Positions 1-7,352 of a stretch of DNA of 33,572 bases are shown in pieces. The stretch is taken from positions 1 to 33,572 of the forward strand of contig CANLQR010000019.1 in the NCBI GenBank assembly GCA_947492135.1, written 5' to 3'. A program made the translations under genes and the position numbers. Source of the DNA: Deltaproteobacteria bacterium. GTDB lineage: Bacteria; Myxococcota_A; Polyangia; Nannocystales; Nannocystaceae. The notes below the pieces were generated by a model, which worked only from the letters and a program-made list of their open reading frames with translations, was not told where the DNA came from and ran no database searches. Positions within the stretch are counted from its first letter, which is position 1, and each line of letters opens with the position of its first letter.

Positions 1-138
1 AAGGGCCTCGGTCTGGCGATCGTCCACGAGGTCGCCGAACGTCACGGCGGACGGGTGTGGGTCGAGGGCGGGCCCGACGGCGCCCCGGGTGCGGTGTTCG
101 TGCTCGAGCTCCCCGAGGCCGCGGGGGTCGAGCCGTGA
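1..138 (+). CDS. Sensor histidine kinase, C-terminal end (5' part outside window)
   Basis: Frame 1 is open from the first base to a TGA at 136-138, giving the last 45 residues of a protein. It opens with KGLGLAIV, the G2 box of a GHKL-type ATP-binding domain, followed by a helix and RHGGRVWVEG, then a strand reading AVFVLELP. This is the usual end of a two-component histidine kinase, which phosphorylates itself on His and passes the phosphate to a response regulator. Only the end of the catalytic domain is visible, so sensor type and partner are unknown. It is convergent with the cti gene, with 55 bases between the stops. Confidence 0.85.
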   Translation, partial: KGLGLAIVHEVAERHGGRVWVEGGPDGAPGAVFVLELPEAAGVEP

Positions 139-193
139 GCGTGGTCCTGCGGTCGCCATGGACCCATGCCGCCTACCACCTGGGTGAGCGACA

Positions 194-2548
194 TCAGCGG
201 TTTTCGTAGCGGGCGAGGTCGAACAGCCCGGCCTCGATCGGCCGCAGCGCGCGGTACAGCTCGACCATTCGATCGCTGGTCGGCCAGAACTCCGGATCCG
301 TGCGACGCACACCGAAGTCGACCTGCACCGCGGCGTAGTCGGCCTCGGTGGCAAGCGCGGCGATCCGCGCCACGAACCGCGGCAACCGAGCGCGCTCGAC
401 GACGAAGTACGCGTTGGGATGCGTGCCGACGAAGCCGCGCGTCACCGTGAGCGTGTCCTCGGTCGGCCGCCGCCGCTGGTCCTCGCCGAACGGCGACGCA
501 ATGTTCGAATGGCCGTCGTTGCGGATCATCGTGAACACCTGGCCGCCACGCGGCCCGTCGGGCACGTAGAGGAACGCGGTCTGCGGCACCCACGACAGGG
601 AGTTCCCAGTGATGGCGGCGAGGCCGCCCAACGGCTCGGCGAGGTCCGCGGGCAGGTGGCCCTGGGCGAGATCGTAGGCCCGCGACCGCGCCGCGGCCAC
701 GCGCCTGGCAAGGTGTCCGAACAGCTCGTGCTTGGGGTCCGAGGCGCCGTACCCGATGCCACTGTCGACGTCGAACTCCGCGAGCTCGGCAACGATCTTG
801 CGATAGCCGCGCTCCTCGGTGCCGCGATACCAGTAGTCGCGCTCGCGCTCGCGCGCGCCGCGGGGCAACAGCGACAAGAACGCGAACTCCGACTCCATGC
901 GCAGGAAGTCCATGTAGGCCCGCGTCGCGAGCTGGTGACCGACGTTGCCGTAGACGTCGAAGCCGGCGACCAGTAGGTAGTGGATGCGCTCGAGCACCGG
1001 GTAGCTGATCACCCACGCGGTCTTGGGCTCGGCGCCGACCATGCCCTTGACCACCGAGGCGCTGTCGAAGTGACGGAACACGGTGAGGACAGCATTGGGG
1101 TTGTCGCCATCGCCATCCCAGAGCATCTCGACGTCGGGCCCGTGGTCGGCGAAGTCCTCGCGCGCAACCCGTTGCTTGGCTTGGGCGTAGCGCCGCTCGT
1201 TCTCGGCCTGCCGCAGCCACGTGACCAGCGGGAGCGCGTTCGAGCTGGCCTCGGCCGGCATGCGCAGGGACTCGGCCTGCGCGTCGAGGAAGGCGCCGTC
1301 GTGCAGCTGCGTCGGTGCGTCGGGATCGACGAAGAACACCCAGAACTGATCGTCGATGACGTTGAGCGCGATCGGCCCGCGACACACCGCACCCTTGATG
1401 AAGCCCATGATCGTGAACTCCGCCTCGTCGAGCATGAAGCGGTAGCGCGAGTCGACCGGGATCGCCCGGAACGCGACAAACGGATTGCTCGCGACCTTGG
1501 GGGCGTACGACGGCAGCGCGGTGAGCGGGATGTCGACGTCGCGGAACAGTGCGTGCCACCGCTTCATCCGCGAGGCGTCGAGGCGATACGGCAGATGGAG
1601 CTTGGCGACGATCGCCTCGCGCACCGGGCTGATGCGGTAGTAGGGCCGAGCTACGCCGGGATCGTCGTAGGGCCGGCGGGTCGAGATCCGCGCGATCGGC
1701 TGGCCCGGCGGCGTCGAGGAACGCACGAGTTCGAAGTACCGCGGCGGCGCACCCGACTTGCCGTCGTCGAAGTGCAGGTGCGCGACGAACAGGTGCTCGT
1801 AGATGTAGCGACTCGCGAGCCGCGCCGCGAGCGAGTCCTCGTTGAGGAACTCCTCCCACCGCGCGATCTGTGCGGCGTGCTCGGACTCGAGGTCGGGCTT
1901 GGCGACGTGTACCGCCCCTTGCTCGAGCCAGCGCATGATCAGCTCGTGCTCCGACTCGGTCAGCCCCGGCAGGCCGTAGGGCATGCCCCAGTCGGGGTGC
2001 CGACGCGCGTGACGGCCGAACTTCGCGATCGTCGGACACTGCTCGTCGTGCCCCAGCTCGAGGTCGACATCGTCGGGGAGCAAGGCACCAGCCGCGACCG
2101 GATGCGTGCGCTTGAGGTCGAGCAGCCGCGCGAGCAGTCCGGCCTCGCGATTGGCCCGGCGGGTCTGCGCGCGCTCGTTGAGCACCGGGTGGAACTTCTG
2201 CTCGCGCCACTGTGACGTGGTCTGGGCGTCCTCGAACAGCCGCGTGGGGTCGGCCTGCAACAACCGGGTGCCGTCGTAGACCTTCTCGACCGAAGCGCCG
2301 CGATCCAGACCCTCGATCGAGCCCATCTTGAGCTGACACGGCGCGTCGTAGCAGGCGTGGCACACCACGCAGCGCGCCTCGAGGATCGGTCGCACCTGCG
2401 CATCATAGTCGACCGCGCCTGCGGCCAGGCTCGCGACCTCGCGCCCGCGCACCGCCTCCTCGCCGTGGCGGCGATCGAGGCGGAGATTCTGATAAACCGT
2501 GCAGCCGAGCACGAGCACGAACGGGATCAGGAGATGGGAGCTTCGCAT
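194..2548 (-). CDS. cti: Fatty acid cis/trans isomerase (Cti), haem-containing
   Basis: A 784-residue protein resembling Pseudomonas/Vibrio Cti, which converts cis-unsaturated acyl chains of membrane phospholipids directly to trans in the periplasm, stiffening the membrane under solvent or heat stress. The N terminus is a short hydrophobic segment ending in LVLGC (Cys16), readable as a signal peptide with a lipobox. The c-type haem motif CVVCH lies at residues 60-64, within a Cys-rich stretch (further Cys at 66 and 71) ending DAPCQLKM that is typical of the family. The length matches family members. The ATG at 2546-2548 has no clear Shine-Dalgarno sequence. It lies 13 bases beyond the end of the DUF4397 gene upstream on the same strand, so the two may be co-transcribed. 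Family knowledge: Cti is constitutive and controlled mainly by membrane fluidity. Confidence 0.92.
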   Translation of the reverse strand: MRSSHLLIPFVLVLGCTVYQNLRLDRRHGEEAVRGREVASLAAGAVDYDAQVRPILEARCVVCHACYDAPCQLKMGSIEGLDRGASVEKVYDGTRLLQADPTRLFEDAQTTSQWREQKFHPVLNERAQTRRANREAGLLARLLDLKRTHPVAAGALLPDDVDLELGHDEQCPTIAKFGRHARRHPDWGMPYGLPGLTESEHELIMRWLEQGAVHVAKPDLESEHAAQIARWEEFLNEDSLAARLASRYIYEHLFVAHLHFDDGKSGAPPRYFELVRSSTPPGQPIARISTRRPYDDPGVARPYYRISPVREAIVAKLHLPYRLDASRMKRWHALFRDVDIPLTALPSYAPKVASNPFVAFRAIPVDSRYRFMLDEAEFTIMGFIKGAVCRGPIALNVIDDQFWVFFVDPDAPTQLHDGAFLDAQAESLRMPAEASSNALPLVTWLRQAENERRYAQAKQRVAREDFADHGPDVEMLWDGDGDNPNAVLTVFRHFDSASVVKGMVGAEPKTAWVISYPVLERIHYLLVAGFDVYGNVGHQLATRAYMDFLRMESEFAFLSLLPRGARERERDYWYRGTEERGYRKIVAELAEFDVDSGIGYGASDPKHELFGHLARRVAAARSRAYDLAQGHLPADLAEPLGGLAAITGNSLSWVPQTAFLYVPDGPRGGQVFTMIRNDGHSNIASPFGEDQRRRPTEDTLTVTRGFVGTHPNAYFVVERARLPRFVARIAALATEADYAAVQVDFGVRRTDPEFWPTSDRMVELYRALRPIEAGLFDLARYENR

Positions 2549-2561
2549 CGGACGGCCGATC

Positions 2562-4157
2562 CTACAGCGCCACGACCGTCCATGGATTCGAGTTCGTCAC
2601 GACCGTGAATATGGTCGCGACGTGATCGAATCCCTGCGGCGAAACATCCCCTGCGGCGACCGTCCACGCCCGCATGCGTTGTGCCATGGGTGCGGCGATG
2701 ATCCCGTAGGGCGCGGCCGGCAAAGGCATGCTCGCCGGCACGACGCCGAGCATGTAGTCGCCTGCCGTCAGCGTCACGAACTCAGACTCCTGCGCCCATG
2801 CGAGGTCGGACACCAGTAGCGTCTGCGCGGTGACCTGATCACCCTCGTCGAGCGTGCCGACATCGATGTCCGGCGCGGAGCCGGCGTGGATGACGGCGAA
2901 CACCGCATCCGGTCCCGCCTCGAGCGGGAACGCCTCGGCGAAGGTGATGAGCCCGAACGCCTGGTCGCCGCTTTCAGGAATGATCTCGCCCGCTGACACC
3001 ATCAGGTACTGCTGGCCTGCGGCGAGGTCTCCGCTGGGTTGGATGCTCGCCGGCTCACCTGTGCAATCGCCCGCCTCGCTGTGGAACTCCAGATCGTACA
3101 TGCCCGGCGGAAGCTGGAGCCGCGTGAGGTCGCCGAAGGTTTGCCCGACCACGCGCGGAGCATCGTCGATGCAAATGTCGAAATGGCCCGAGTCCGGACT
3201 GGCGTGCAGCGAGTAGATGATCGGGTTCTGCCGAATCAGCCCGATCACACCCTGCGGTCCGACCGCAAGCAGCGCGAAGCCGGACACCTCGCGGGGTAGG
3301 TCGTCGAGCATACCGGCCGCGATCACGAACACGTTGCCGCCTTCGGCGAGCGCCGGGGTTGTGAACGCGGTGAGCAGCTCGCCCCCGCTCACGATCCCGA
3401 GCTGAAGCTCCGCATCGGACGGCAGCGGTAGACCTGCGACGCCGCTGTCCGCGAACCGTTCGACCGTGGGCAGCTCGGGGTCGGCACCATCGTTGCCAAC
3501 GTCGACGTTCAACGCCGCCGCATCGGGACCGGCGTTGACAAAGCGTACCGCCGTGCGACCCGCACCTGGATCTTCGAAGGCTTCGACCAGCGTCAGCACC
3601 CGAAATGCGCTGGCCTCGTCCGCGGACGCGAAGCTGCCCGCCGCGACCGCCGTAACCGTCGCGTCGGCCTCGAGATCGAGCGTGGCAGTGTACAAAGGCG
3701 GCTCACCGGCGGGCGACCCGGCCGCCCGGACCTCGAAGTCGCGTGTCCCCGCCGGCACCTCGAGGTAGTCGCTGGCAGAGCCATACGCGAGATCGATGAT
3801 CACCGGCTCGTCGCTCGCGGCGAGATAGACGTCGACGTTCGGCGCGCCCGCAGCGGCATGGACCAGGCGGAGTTGCGCGACACTGGTCGGGGCACCGGTA
3901 CTGTCACTCTCGTCGGCGCCCGCGGAGGTTCCGGAGTCCGACGAGGGATCGCCCGTAGGTCCCGTCGTTCCCGTCGCTCCCGTCGTTAGCCCATCGCTAT
4001 CATTGGTTGGTTCGTCACTCGCATCGCCGGTGGAGCTGCCTTCGACATCCGGGTCCGAGGCGCCGCTTTCGCCGGAGTGCGCTTCGGTGGGACTGCCGGC
4101 ACACGCCGTGGTGATCGAGAAGGCCGCGAGAACGAGGGGAAGACTGATGTTGCGCAT
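2562..4157 (-). CDS. DUF4397-domain lipoprotein (copy A)
   Basis: A 531-residue predicted lipoprotein. The start at 4157 puts a clean signal peptide first (MRNISL...ITTAC, lipid-modified Cys19), although the frame is open farther upstream. Residues about 20-84 are a low-complexity Ser/Thr/Gly/Asp linker. A DUF4397 module follows (QLRLVHAAAGAPNVDVYL, then LAYGSASDYLEVPAGT). A second related module begins near IYSLHASPDSGHFDICIDD, and a weaker third unit near VIHAGSAPDIDVGTL. DUF4397 proteins are surface or secreted beta-rich proteins without an assigned reaction. A paralogue of almost the same length and design lies at 7353-8909. No Shine-Dalgarno sequence is visible; short inverted GTGTC/GACAC repeats sit just upstream of the start. 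The function is unknown. Confidence 0.85.
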   Translation of the reverse strand: MRNISLPLVLAAFSITTACAGSPTEAHSGESGASDPDVEGSSTGDASDEPTNDSDGLTTGATGTTGPTGDPSSDSGTSAGADESDSTGAPTSVAQLRLVHAAAGAPNVDVYLAASDEPVIIDLAYGSASDYLEVPAGTRDFEVRAAGSPAGEPPLYTATLDLEADATVTAVAAGSFASADEASAFRVLTLVEAFEDPGAGRTAVRFVNAGPDAAALNVDVGNDGADPELPTVERFADSGVAGLPLPSDAELQLGIVSGGELLTAFTTPALAEGGNVFVIAAGMLDDLPREVSGFALLAVGPQGVIGLIRQNPIIYSLHASPDSGHFDICIDDAPRVVGQTFGDLTRLQLPPGMYDLEFHSEAGDCTGEPASIQPSGDLAAGQQYLMVSAGEIIPESGDQAFGLITFAEAFPLEAGPDAVFAVIHAGSAPDIDVGTLDEGDQVTAQTLLVSDLAWAQESEFVTLTAGDYMLGVVPASMPLPAAPYGIIAAPMAQRMRAWTVAAGDVSPQGFDHVATIFTVVTNSNPWTVVAL

Positions 4158-4482
4158 GGTTGTGTCCGACACGCGACACAGCTGTGCAAGTCGAACGTCA
4201 TCGGCACTTTCGTGAAGCATTCTCGTGCGGCGGGATCCGTGGTTACGTGGCGCGATCGCTCGAATGCCACAACAGGGCCGCTGTCGTATGTGCGTAGGTG
4301 ACACGCGTCCCAAGCATTCACTCGCCGCGACCGATGTCACTCACCGCGCGACCGACGTCCACGGGCTCGAGGACACCTGCGCCGAGCCGAACTCCGAATT
4401 GACAGCGCCCCGGTGCGCACGGTGTTGACCGTGCGCACCGGGGCGCGAGCGACGAGTCGCTACCGTGGGACCGCGCGCGGTC
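4158..4482. other. Intergenic region between DUF4397 gene A and the kinase gene
   Basis: About 325 bases with no convincing gene. Next to the DUF4397 start are overlapping short inverted repeats: GTGTC (4162-4166) with GACAC (4168-4172), and TGTGTC (4161-4166) with GACACA (4175-4180). They could form an operator or occlude the ribosome site. The kinase-gene terminator hairpin lies at 4405-4446, and a small AGCGAC/GTCGCT palindrome at 4448-4461. I could not place a promoter with confidence. Confidence 0.5.
4405..4446 (-). terminator. Perfect 19-bp hairpin after the Ser/Thr kinase gene
   Basis: Positions 4405-4423 are perfectly complementary to 4428-4446, with the 4-base loop GTTG. The hairpin begins 36 bases past the kinase stop on the minus strand. 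The stem is almost all G/C and no long T tract follows, so it is a strong hairpin end rather than a textbook intrinsic terminator. It may also protect the 3' end of the mRNA. Confidence 0.65.
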
Positions 4483-6039
4483 CTAGTCGACGATGTTGGT
4501 GCCGAGGGTGACCACGCCCGGCGCTCGTCCATCGCGGCTGACGCTGGATTGCCCAAGCGGCCCGACGACCGGCGGGTGATCGGTATCGGTCGCGAACGGG
4601 TCCTTCACTTCGCTGATCCTTGCGCGCAGCGGCTGGGGATCCGCAGCTGACTCCGCCGCCACGGATCGGGGCACATCGACCTCGGGCGGCGAATCGACGC
4701 GCTTGCGACTGGGCGACTGCTTGTTCTTCTTGGTGGGGGGCATCGGCGGGGCGGCGATCGCGACCACCGACGGCGCGTGCGTCGGTTCGGGGTTCGCCAG
4801 CGTCACCGAAGGCAAGCCACTCGATGATGGCGCGGCACCGCGGTTCCTCCGCGGCTCCGGCTCGAGGGCCGCGACGACGACCGGCAGCGCATCGACCACC
4901 GAGGCCAGCGCCGCGGGGTGACTCGTCGTCGCCGGCTCGCTCACCAACCACCCGCCCAGTGCGAGCACCCCGACCCCAAGCACCGCGGCCATGCTGCGAT
5001 GGGACCGGCCACGGGGAACGGCTACCTCGGGCTGCTGTGGGGCGATTGCATCGGCGATCGCCGCCGCCATCGCGACCATCGACGGATAGCGATCTTCGGC
5101 ACGCTTGGCCATCGCCGTCCGAACGATCTTGCACACCGCCGGGGAAAGCGACGGCACCAAGTCACCGGGATCCGGCACCGGCAGGTACAGGTGCGCCGCG
5201 AGCAGCTCCGCAGCGCTCTTGCCGACGTATGGCGTGCGCCCGGTCAACAGCTCGAAGAACAGGCCGCCCGCGGCATAGATGTCGACGCGGTGATCGAAGG
5301 CTTCCTCGCGGGCCTGCTCGGGCGCCATGTAGTCCGGCGTTCCGATGATGAAGCCGGCCTGCGTGCGGCTTGGTCGCGCCGCCTGAGGATCGGGCAGGGC
5401 GGCCTCGTCCTGGGCCACGCGGGCGATTCCGAAGTCGAGCAACTTCACGAAATCCGGGTTGCTCGTTCGCGGCGTGAGAAAGCAATTCGCCGGTTTGAGA
5501 TCGCGGTGGATGACTCCGTGGCCGTGGGCGGCCGCGAGCGCGCTGCAGATCTGGCGCATGATCTCGGCGGCACGCGGCAGCGATAGCGGCCCGACGGCGT
5601 CGATCACGTCGGCGAGCGACTCGCCCTGCAGCAGCTCCATCACGCAGAACACCACGCCGTCAGCGGTGATGCCGAAGTCGGTGACCTCGACGACGTTCTC
5701 GTGGACCACCCGCGAGGTAACCTGCGCCTCCTGCAAGAATCGCTCGGCTGCGTCCAACCTCCACTCGAGGGCGTCGTCGAGCACCTTGATCGCGACTGCC
5801 TTCTGGATCACCTTGTGGCGACCGCGATAGACGGTGGCCATGCCGCCCTCCCCGATCGTGCATTCGACCTCGTAGCGCGCCAGCAGTTCGGTGCCTACGA
5901 GGTTGCGTGGGGCACGGCGCGGCCCCTGCACCACGGCCAGCGGCGTTACGGGCAGCCCGAGGATCGTGGCGGCCGGCGACGTGCCTGGCTCGAGCACGGT
6001 CGGCGACGCAGCTGCGGCCATCTCGATTTTTCCGGGCAT
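4483..6039 (-). CDS. Transmembrane Hanks-type serine/threonine protein kinase
   Basis: A 518-residue kinase. The start at 6039 is fixed by a strong GGGGAGG Shine-Dalgarno five bases upstream. The kinase domain spans about residues 56-332. It has the glycine loop GEGGMATVYRG (63-73), the ATP-anchoring Lys85 in VAIKVL, the C-helix Glu104, the catalytic loop HRDLKPAN (178-185, base Asp180), the DFG motif (202-204) and the APE motif (239-241). All key residues are present, so it should be active. One membrane helix (about 350-366) follows, then a Pro/Ser-rich tail of about 150 residues without a known domain, probably periplasmic. This is the PknB-like layout common in myxobacteria, but no PASTA repeats are seen. 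It is transcribed away from the barrel-protein gene at 6342. Its substrates are unknown. Confidence 0.93.
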   Translation of the reverse strand: MPGKIEMAAAASPTVLEPGTSPAATILGLPVTPLAVVQGPRRAPRNLVGTELLARYEVECTIGEGGMATVYRGRHKVIQKAVAIKVLDDALEWRLDAAERFLQEAQVTSRVVHENVVEVTDFGITADGVVFCVMELLQGESLADVIDAVGPLSLPRAAEIMRQICSALAAAHGHGVIHRDLKPANCFLTPRTSNPDFVKLLDFGIARVAQDEAALPDPQAARPSRTQAGFIIGTPDYMAPEQAREEAFDHRVDIYAAGGLFFELLTGRTPYVGKSAAELLAAHLYLPVPDPGDLVPSLSPAVCKIVRTAMAKRAEDRYPSMVAMAAAIADAIAPQQPEVAVPRGRSHRSMAAVLGVGVLALGGWLVSEPATTSHPAALASVVDALPVVVAALEPEPRRNRGAAPSSSGLPSVTLANPEPTHAPSVVAIAAPPMPPTKKNKQSPSRKRVDSPPEVDVPRSVAAESAADPQPLRARISEVKDPFATDTDHPPVVGPLGQSSVSRDGRAPGVVTLGTNIVD

Positions 6040-6341
6040 CAAAACCTCCCCATCGTGGGCATCTGAGCAAGGACCGAGCCAGCGCCAACAAAGCGCAAGT
6101 CGACACCCAAGCTGGGCGAGTCGTCCGTTCCATTGTGGCGGGTGGGTCTGGGCGCCGTCGCTCGTTGTGGCTGGATGCGATGGGCAACCTGCACGACGGT
6201 CGCCGTCGCGGCGTCGCGTCTCGATGTGCGGGTGCGCCCGTGCGCCGCCGCGTACGCGAGGATGCAGTGGCCACGGCCCGCCGCGCTCGCTTGGCAGGAG
6301 CAGATGGCTCGACCCGTGCACTACGGCTGACCGCTTGCGGC
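6040..6341. other. Divergent intergenic region between the kinase and barrel-protein genes
   Basis: About 300 bases separate two divergently transcribed genes, so promoters for both should lie here. Apart from the kinase ribosome-binding site at 6045-6051, I see no clear repeats, hairpins or sigma-factor boxes. Confidence 0.4.
6045..6051 (-). promoter_or_regulatory. Shine-Dalgarno GGGGAGG that fixes the kinase start
   Basis: On the minus strand GGGGAGG stands five bases before the ATG at 6039. Most genes in this window lack an obvious Shine-Dalgarno sequence, so this site separates the real start from in-frame codons farther upstream. Confidence 0.75.
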
Positions 6342-7169
6342 ATGACGCCGCTGCCGCCGGACTCACCCGTGAACACCCCGAGATCATCCGCGTACCTGCT
6401 CATCGCTGTGGGGTTTTCCGTGGTGGTCTGTGGCGCTTCCACTGCGGCGGCGGCACCCATGGACGCAGCGCCCAACGACGGGCCGGCGGCTGCGAGCGAC
6501 GACCGCGACGACCGCGAGGATGGTGGCCAGGTCCATGGCGCGAAGGATCGGCGGCTGCGCCTGCACTTCGACTCCGAGTTGCTCGGCGGCGCGTGGGTGC
6601 GGCGCGCGACACCGATGCCCGGCGAGGGCCGTGACTCGCTCTCGATCGGAGTGGGGCTAGGCCGGCCGTCGCTGCTCGACGACGGTTCGGCCCTGTTCAC
6701 GCGACCGATCTTCGGCCTCGGCGTCGGGTACCTGTTCCTGGGCACGCGCGCGCTGCTGGGGGCCAAGGTCTCGCTCACCCTCGACGCGTACGGGGTCGAC
6801 GACAGCGGGCGCCTGGTCACGATGGGTGGGCGCGTGGTCCCCTACTTCCAGTGGATGTTTCGCCCCGATCACGCTGTGCGCCCCTACGTCGAGGGACGCG
6901 CCGGAATCGGTGGGCTCTCGACGACGCGCCGCGATCCGGACCGCGGACGCGTGAGCAGCCGTGTGATGTACCCCGTCGTCGGCGCCGGCGCCGGCTTCCA
7001 CTTCTTTGTGCGCGAGTGGTTCTCCGTCGATCTCGGGCTAAACCTCGACTACGCGGCGCCTCTGGTCCGCACCGGCAGCGTCGATGGCTTCGGTGGTGCG
7101 TCGACGTGGACCAAGCGTGCCGACGTTGTGAGCTTCGGAGCCTTGCTCGGCGCATCGACGTGGTTCTGA
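6342..7169 (+). CDS. Secreted beta-barrel-like outer membrane protein
   Basis: A 275-residue protein with an N-terminal signal peptide: hydrophobic residues about 17-30, then GASTAAAA with likely cleavage after Ala38. The mature part opens with an acidic low-complexity stretch. It then alternates short amphipathic strands rich in Gly, Tyr and Phe (FGLGVGYLFLG, VVPYFQWMF, RPYVEGRAGIGG, VGAGAGFHFFV, SVDLGLNLDYA) and ends in Trp-Phe, as outer-membrane barrels often end in an aromatic residue. No specific family was recognised. An in-frame GTG at 6369 is an alternative start that gives a tighter signal peptide; neither start has a good ribosome site. It is divergent from the Ser/Thr kinase gene and convergent with DUF4397 gene B. 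Confidence 0.72.
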   Translation: MTPLPPDSPVNTPRSSAYLLIAVGFSVVVCGASTAAAAPMDAAPNDGPAAASDDRDDREDGGQVHGAKDRRLRLHFDSELLGGAWVRRATPMPGEGRDSLSIGVGLGRPSLLDDGSALFTRPIFGLGVGYLFLGTRALLGAKVSLTLDAYGVDDSGRLVTMGGRVVPYFQWMFRPDHAVRPYVEGRAGIGGLSTTRRDPDRGRVSSRVMYPVVGAGAGFHFFVREWFSVDLGLNLDYAAPLVRTGSVDGFGGASTWTKRADVVSFGALLGASTWF

Positions 7170-7191
7170 AGCTTGTCTCGTGGCAGCAGCT

Positions 7192-7300
7192 TGCTCCGTG
7201 CCCGCGCCCGCGCCCGCGCCCGTGCCCTTGCCCTTGAGTGGTGCGACAGACCGTCGGGAGCACCACTCAAGGGCACGGGCACGGGCGCGGGCACGGAGCA
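7192..7300. repeat. Long imperfect inverted repeat between convergent genes
   Basis: The left arm 7192-7244 (53 bases) pairs with the right arm 7260-7300 (41 bases) across a 15-base loop. The arms match except for a 12-base excess in the left arm, which lies in its GCCCGC/GCCCGT hexamer run. The outer end TGCTCCGTGCCCGCGCCCG and the inner end CCCTTGAGTGGTGC are perfectly complementary. The repeat lies between the stops of the barrel gene (7169) and DUF4397 gene B (7353), so it probably ends transcription from both sides. Confidence 0.7.
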
Positions 7301-7343
7301 GGCTGGTCTGAAGAACGCTCCGCGTTTTTCAGACCAGCCTGCT
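7297..7343. terminator. Second strong hairpin, 16-bp perfect stem with extended tip
   Basis: AGCAGGCTGGTCTGAA (7297-7312) is perfectly complementary to 7328-7343. Inside it, AACGC (7314-7318) pairs with GCGTT (7322-7326) around a TCC tip, leaving a single G/T mismatch between the two stems. It overlaps the last bases of the preceding inverted repeat by four. It ends ten bases past the DUF4397 gene B stop, so it could serve as that gene's terminator on the minus strand and as a barrier to the convergent barrel gene. Confidence 0.68.
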
Positions 7344-7352
7344 AGCGCGGAT

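Noticed and set aside
42-2363. Very long minus-strand Arg/Ala-rich open frame over the cti gene
   Set aside because: It is a shadow of cti in another frame: no signal, no domain, and Arg-heavy composition typical of out-of-frame GC-rich DNA.
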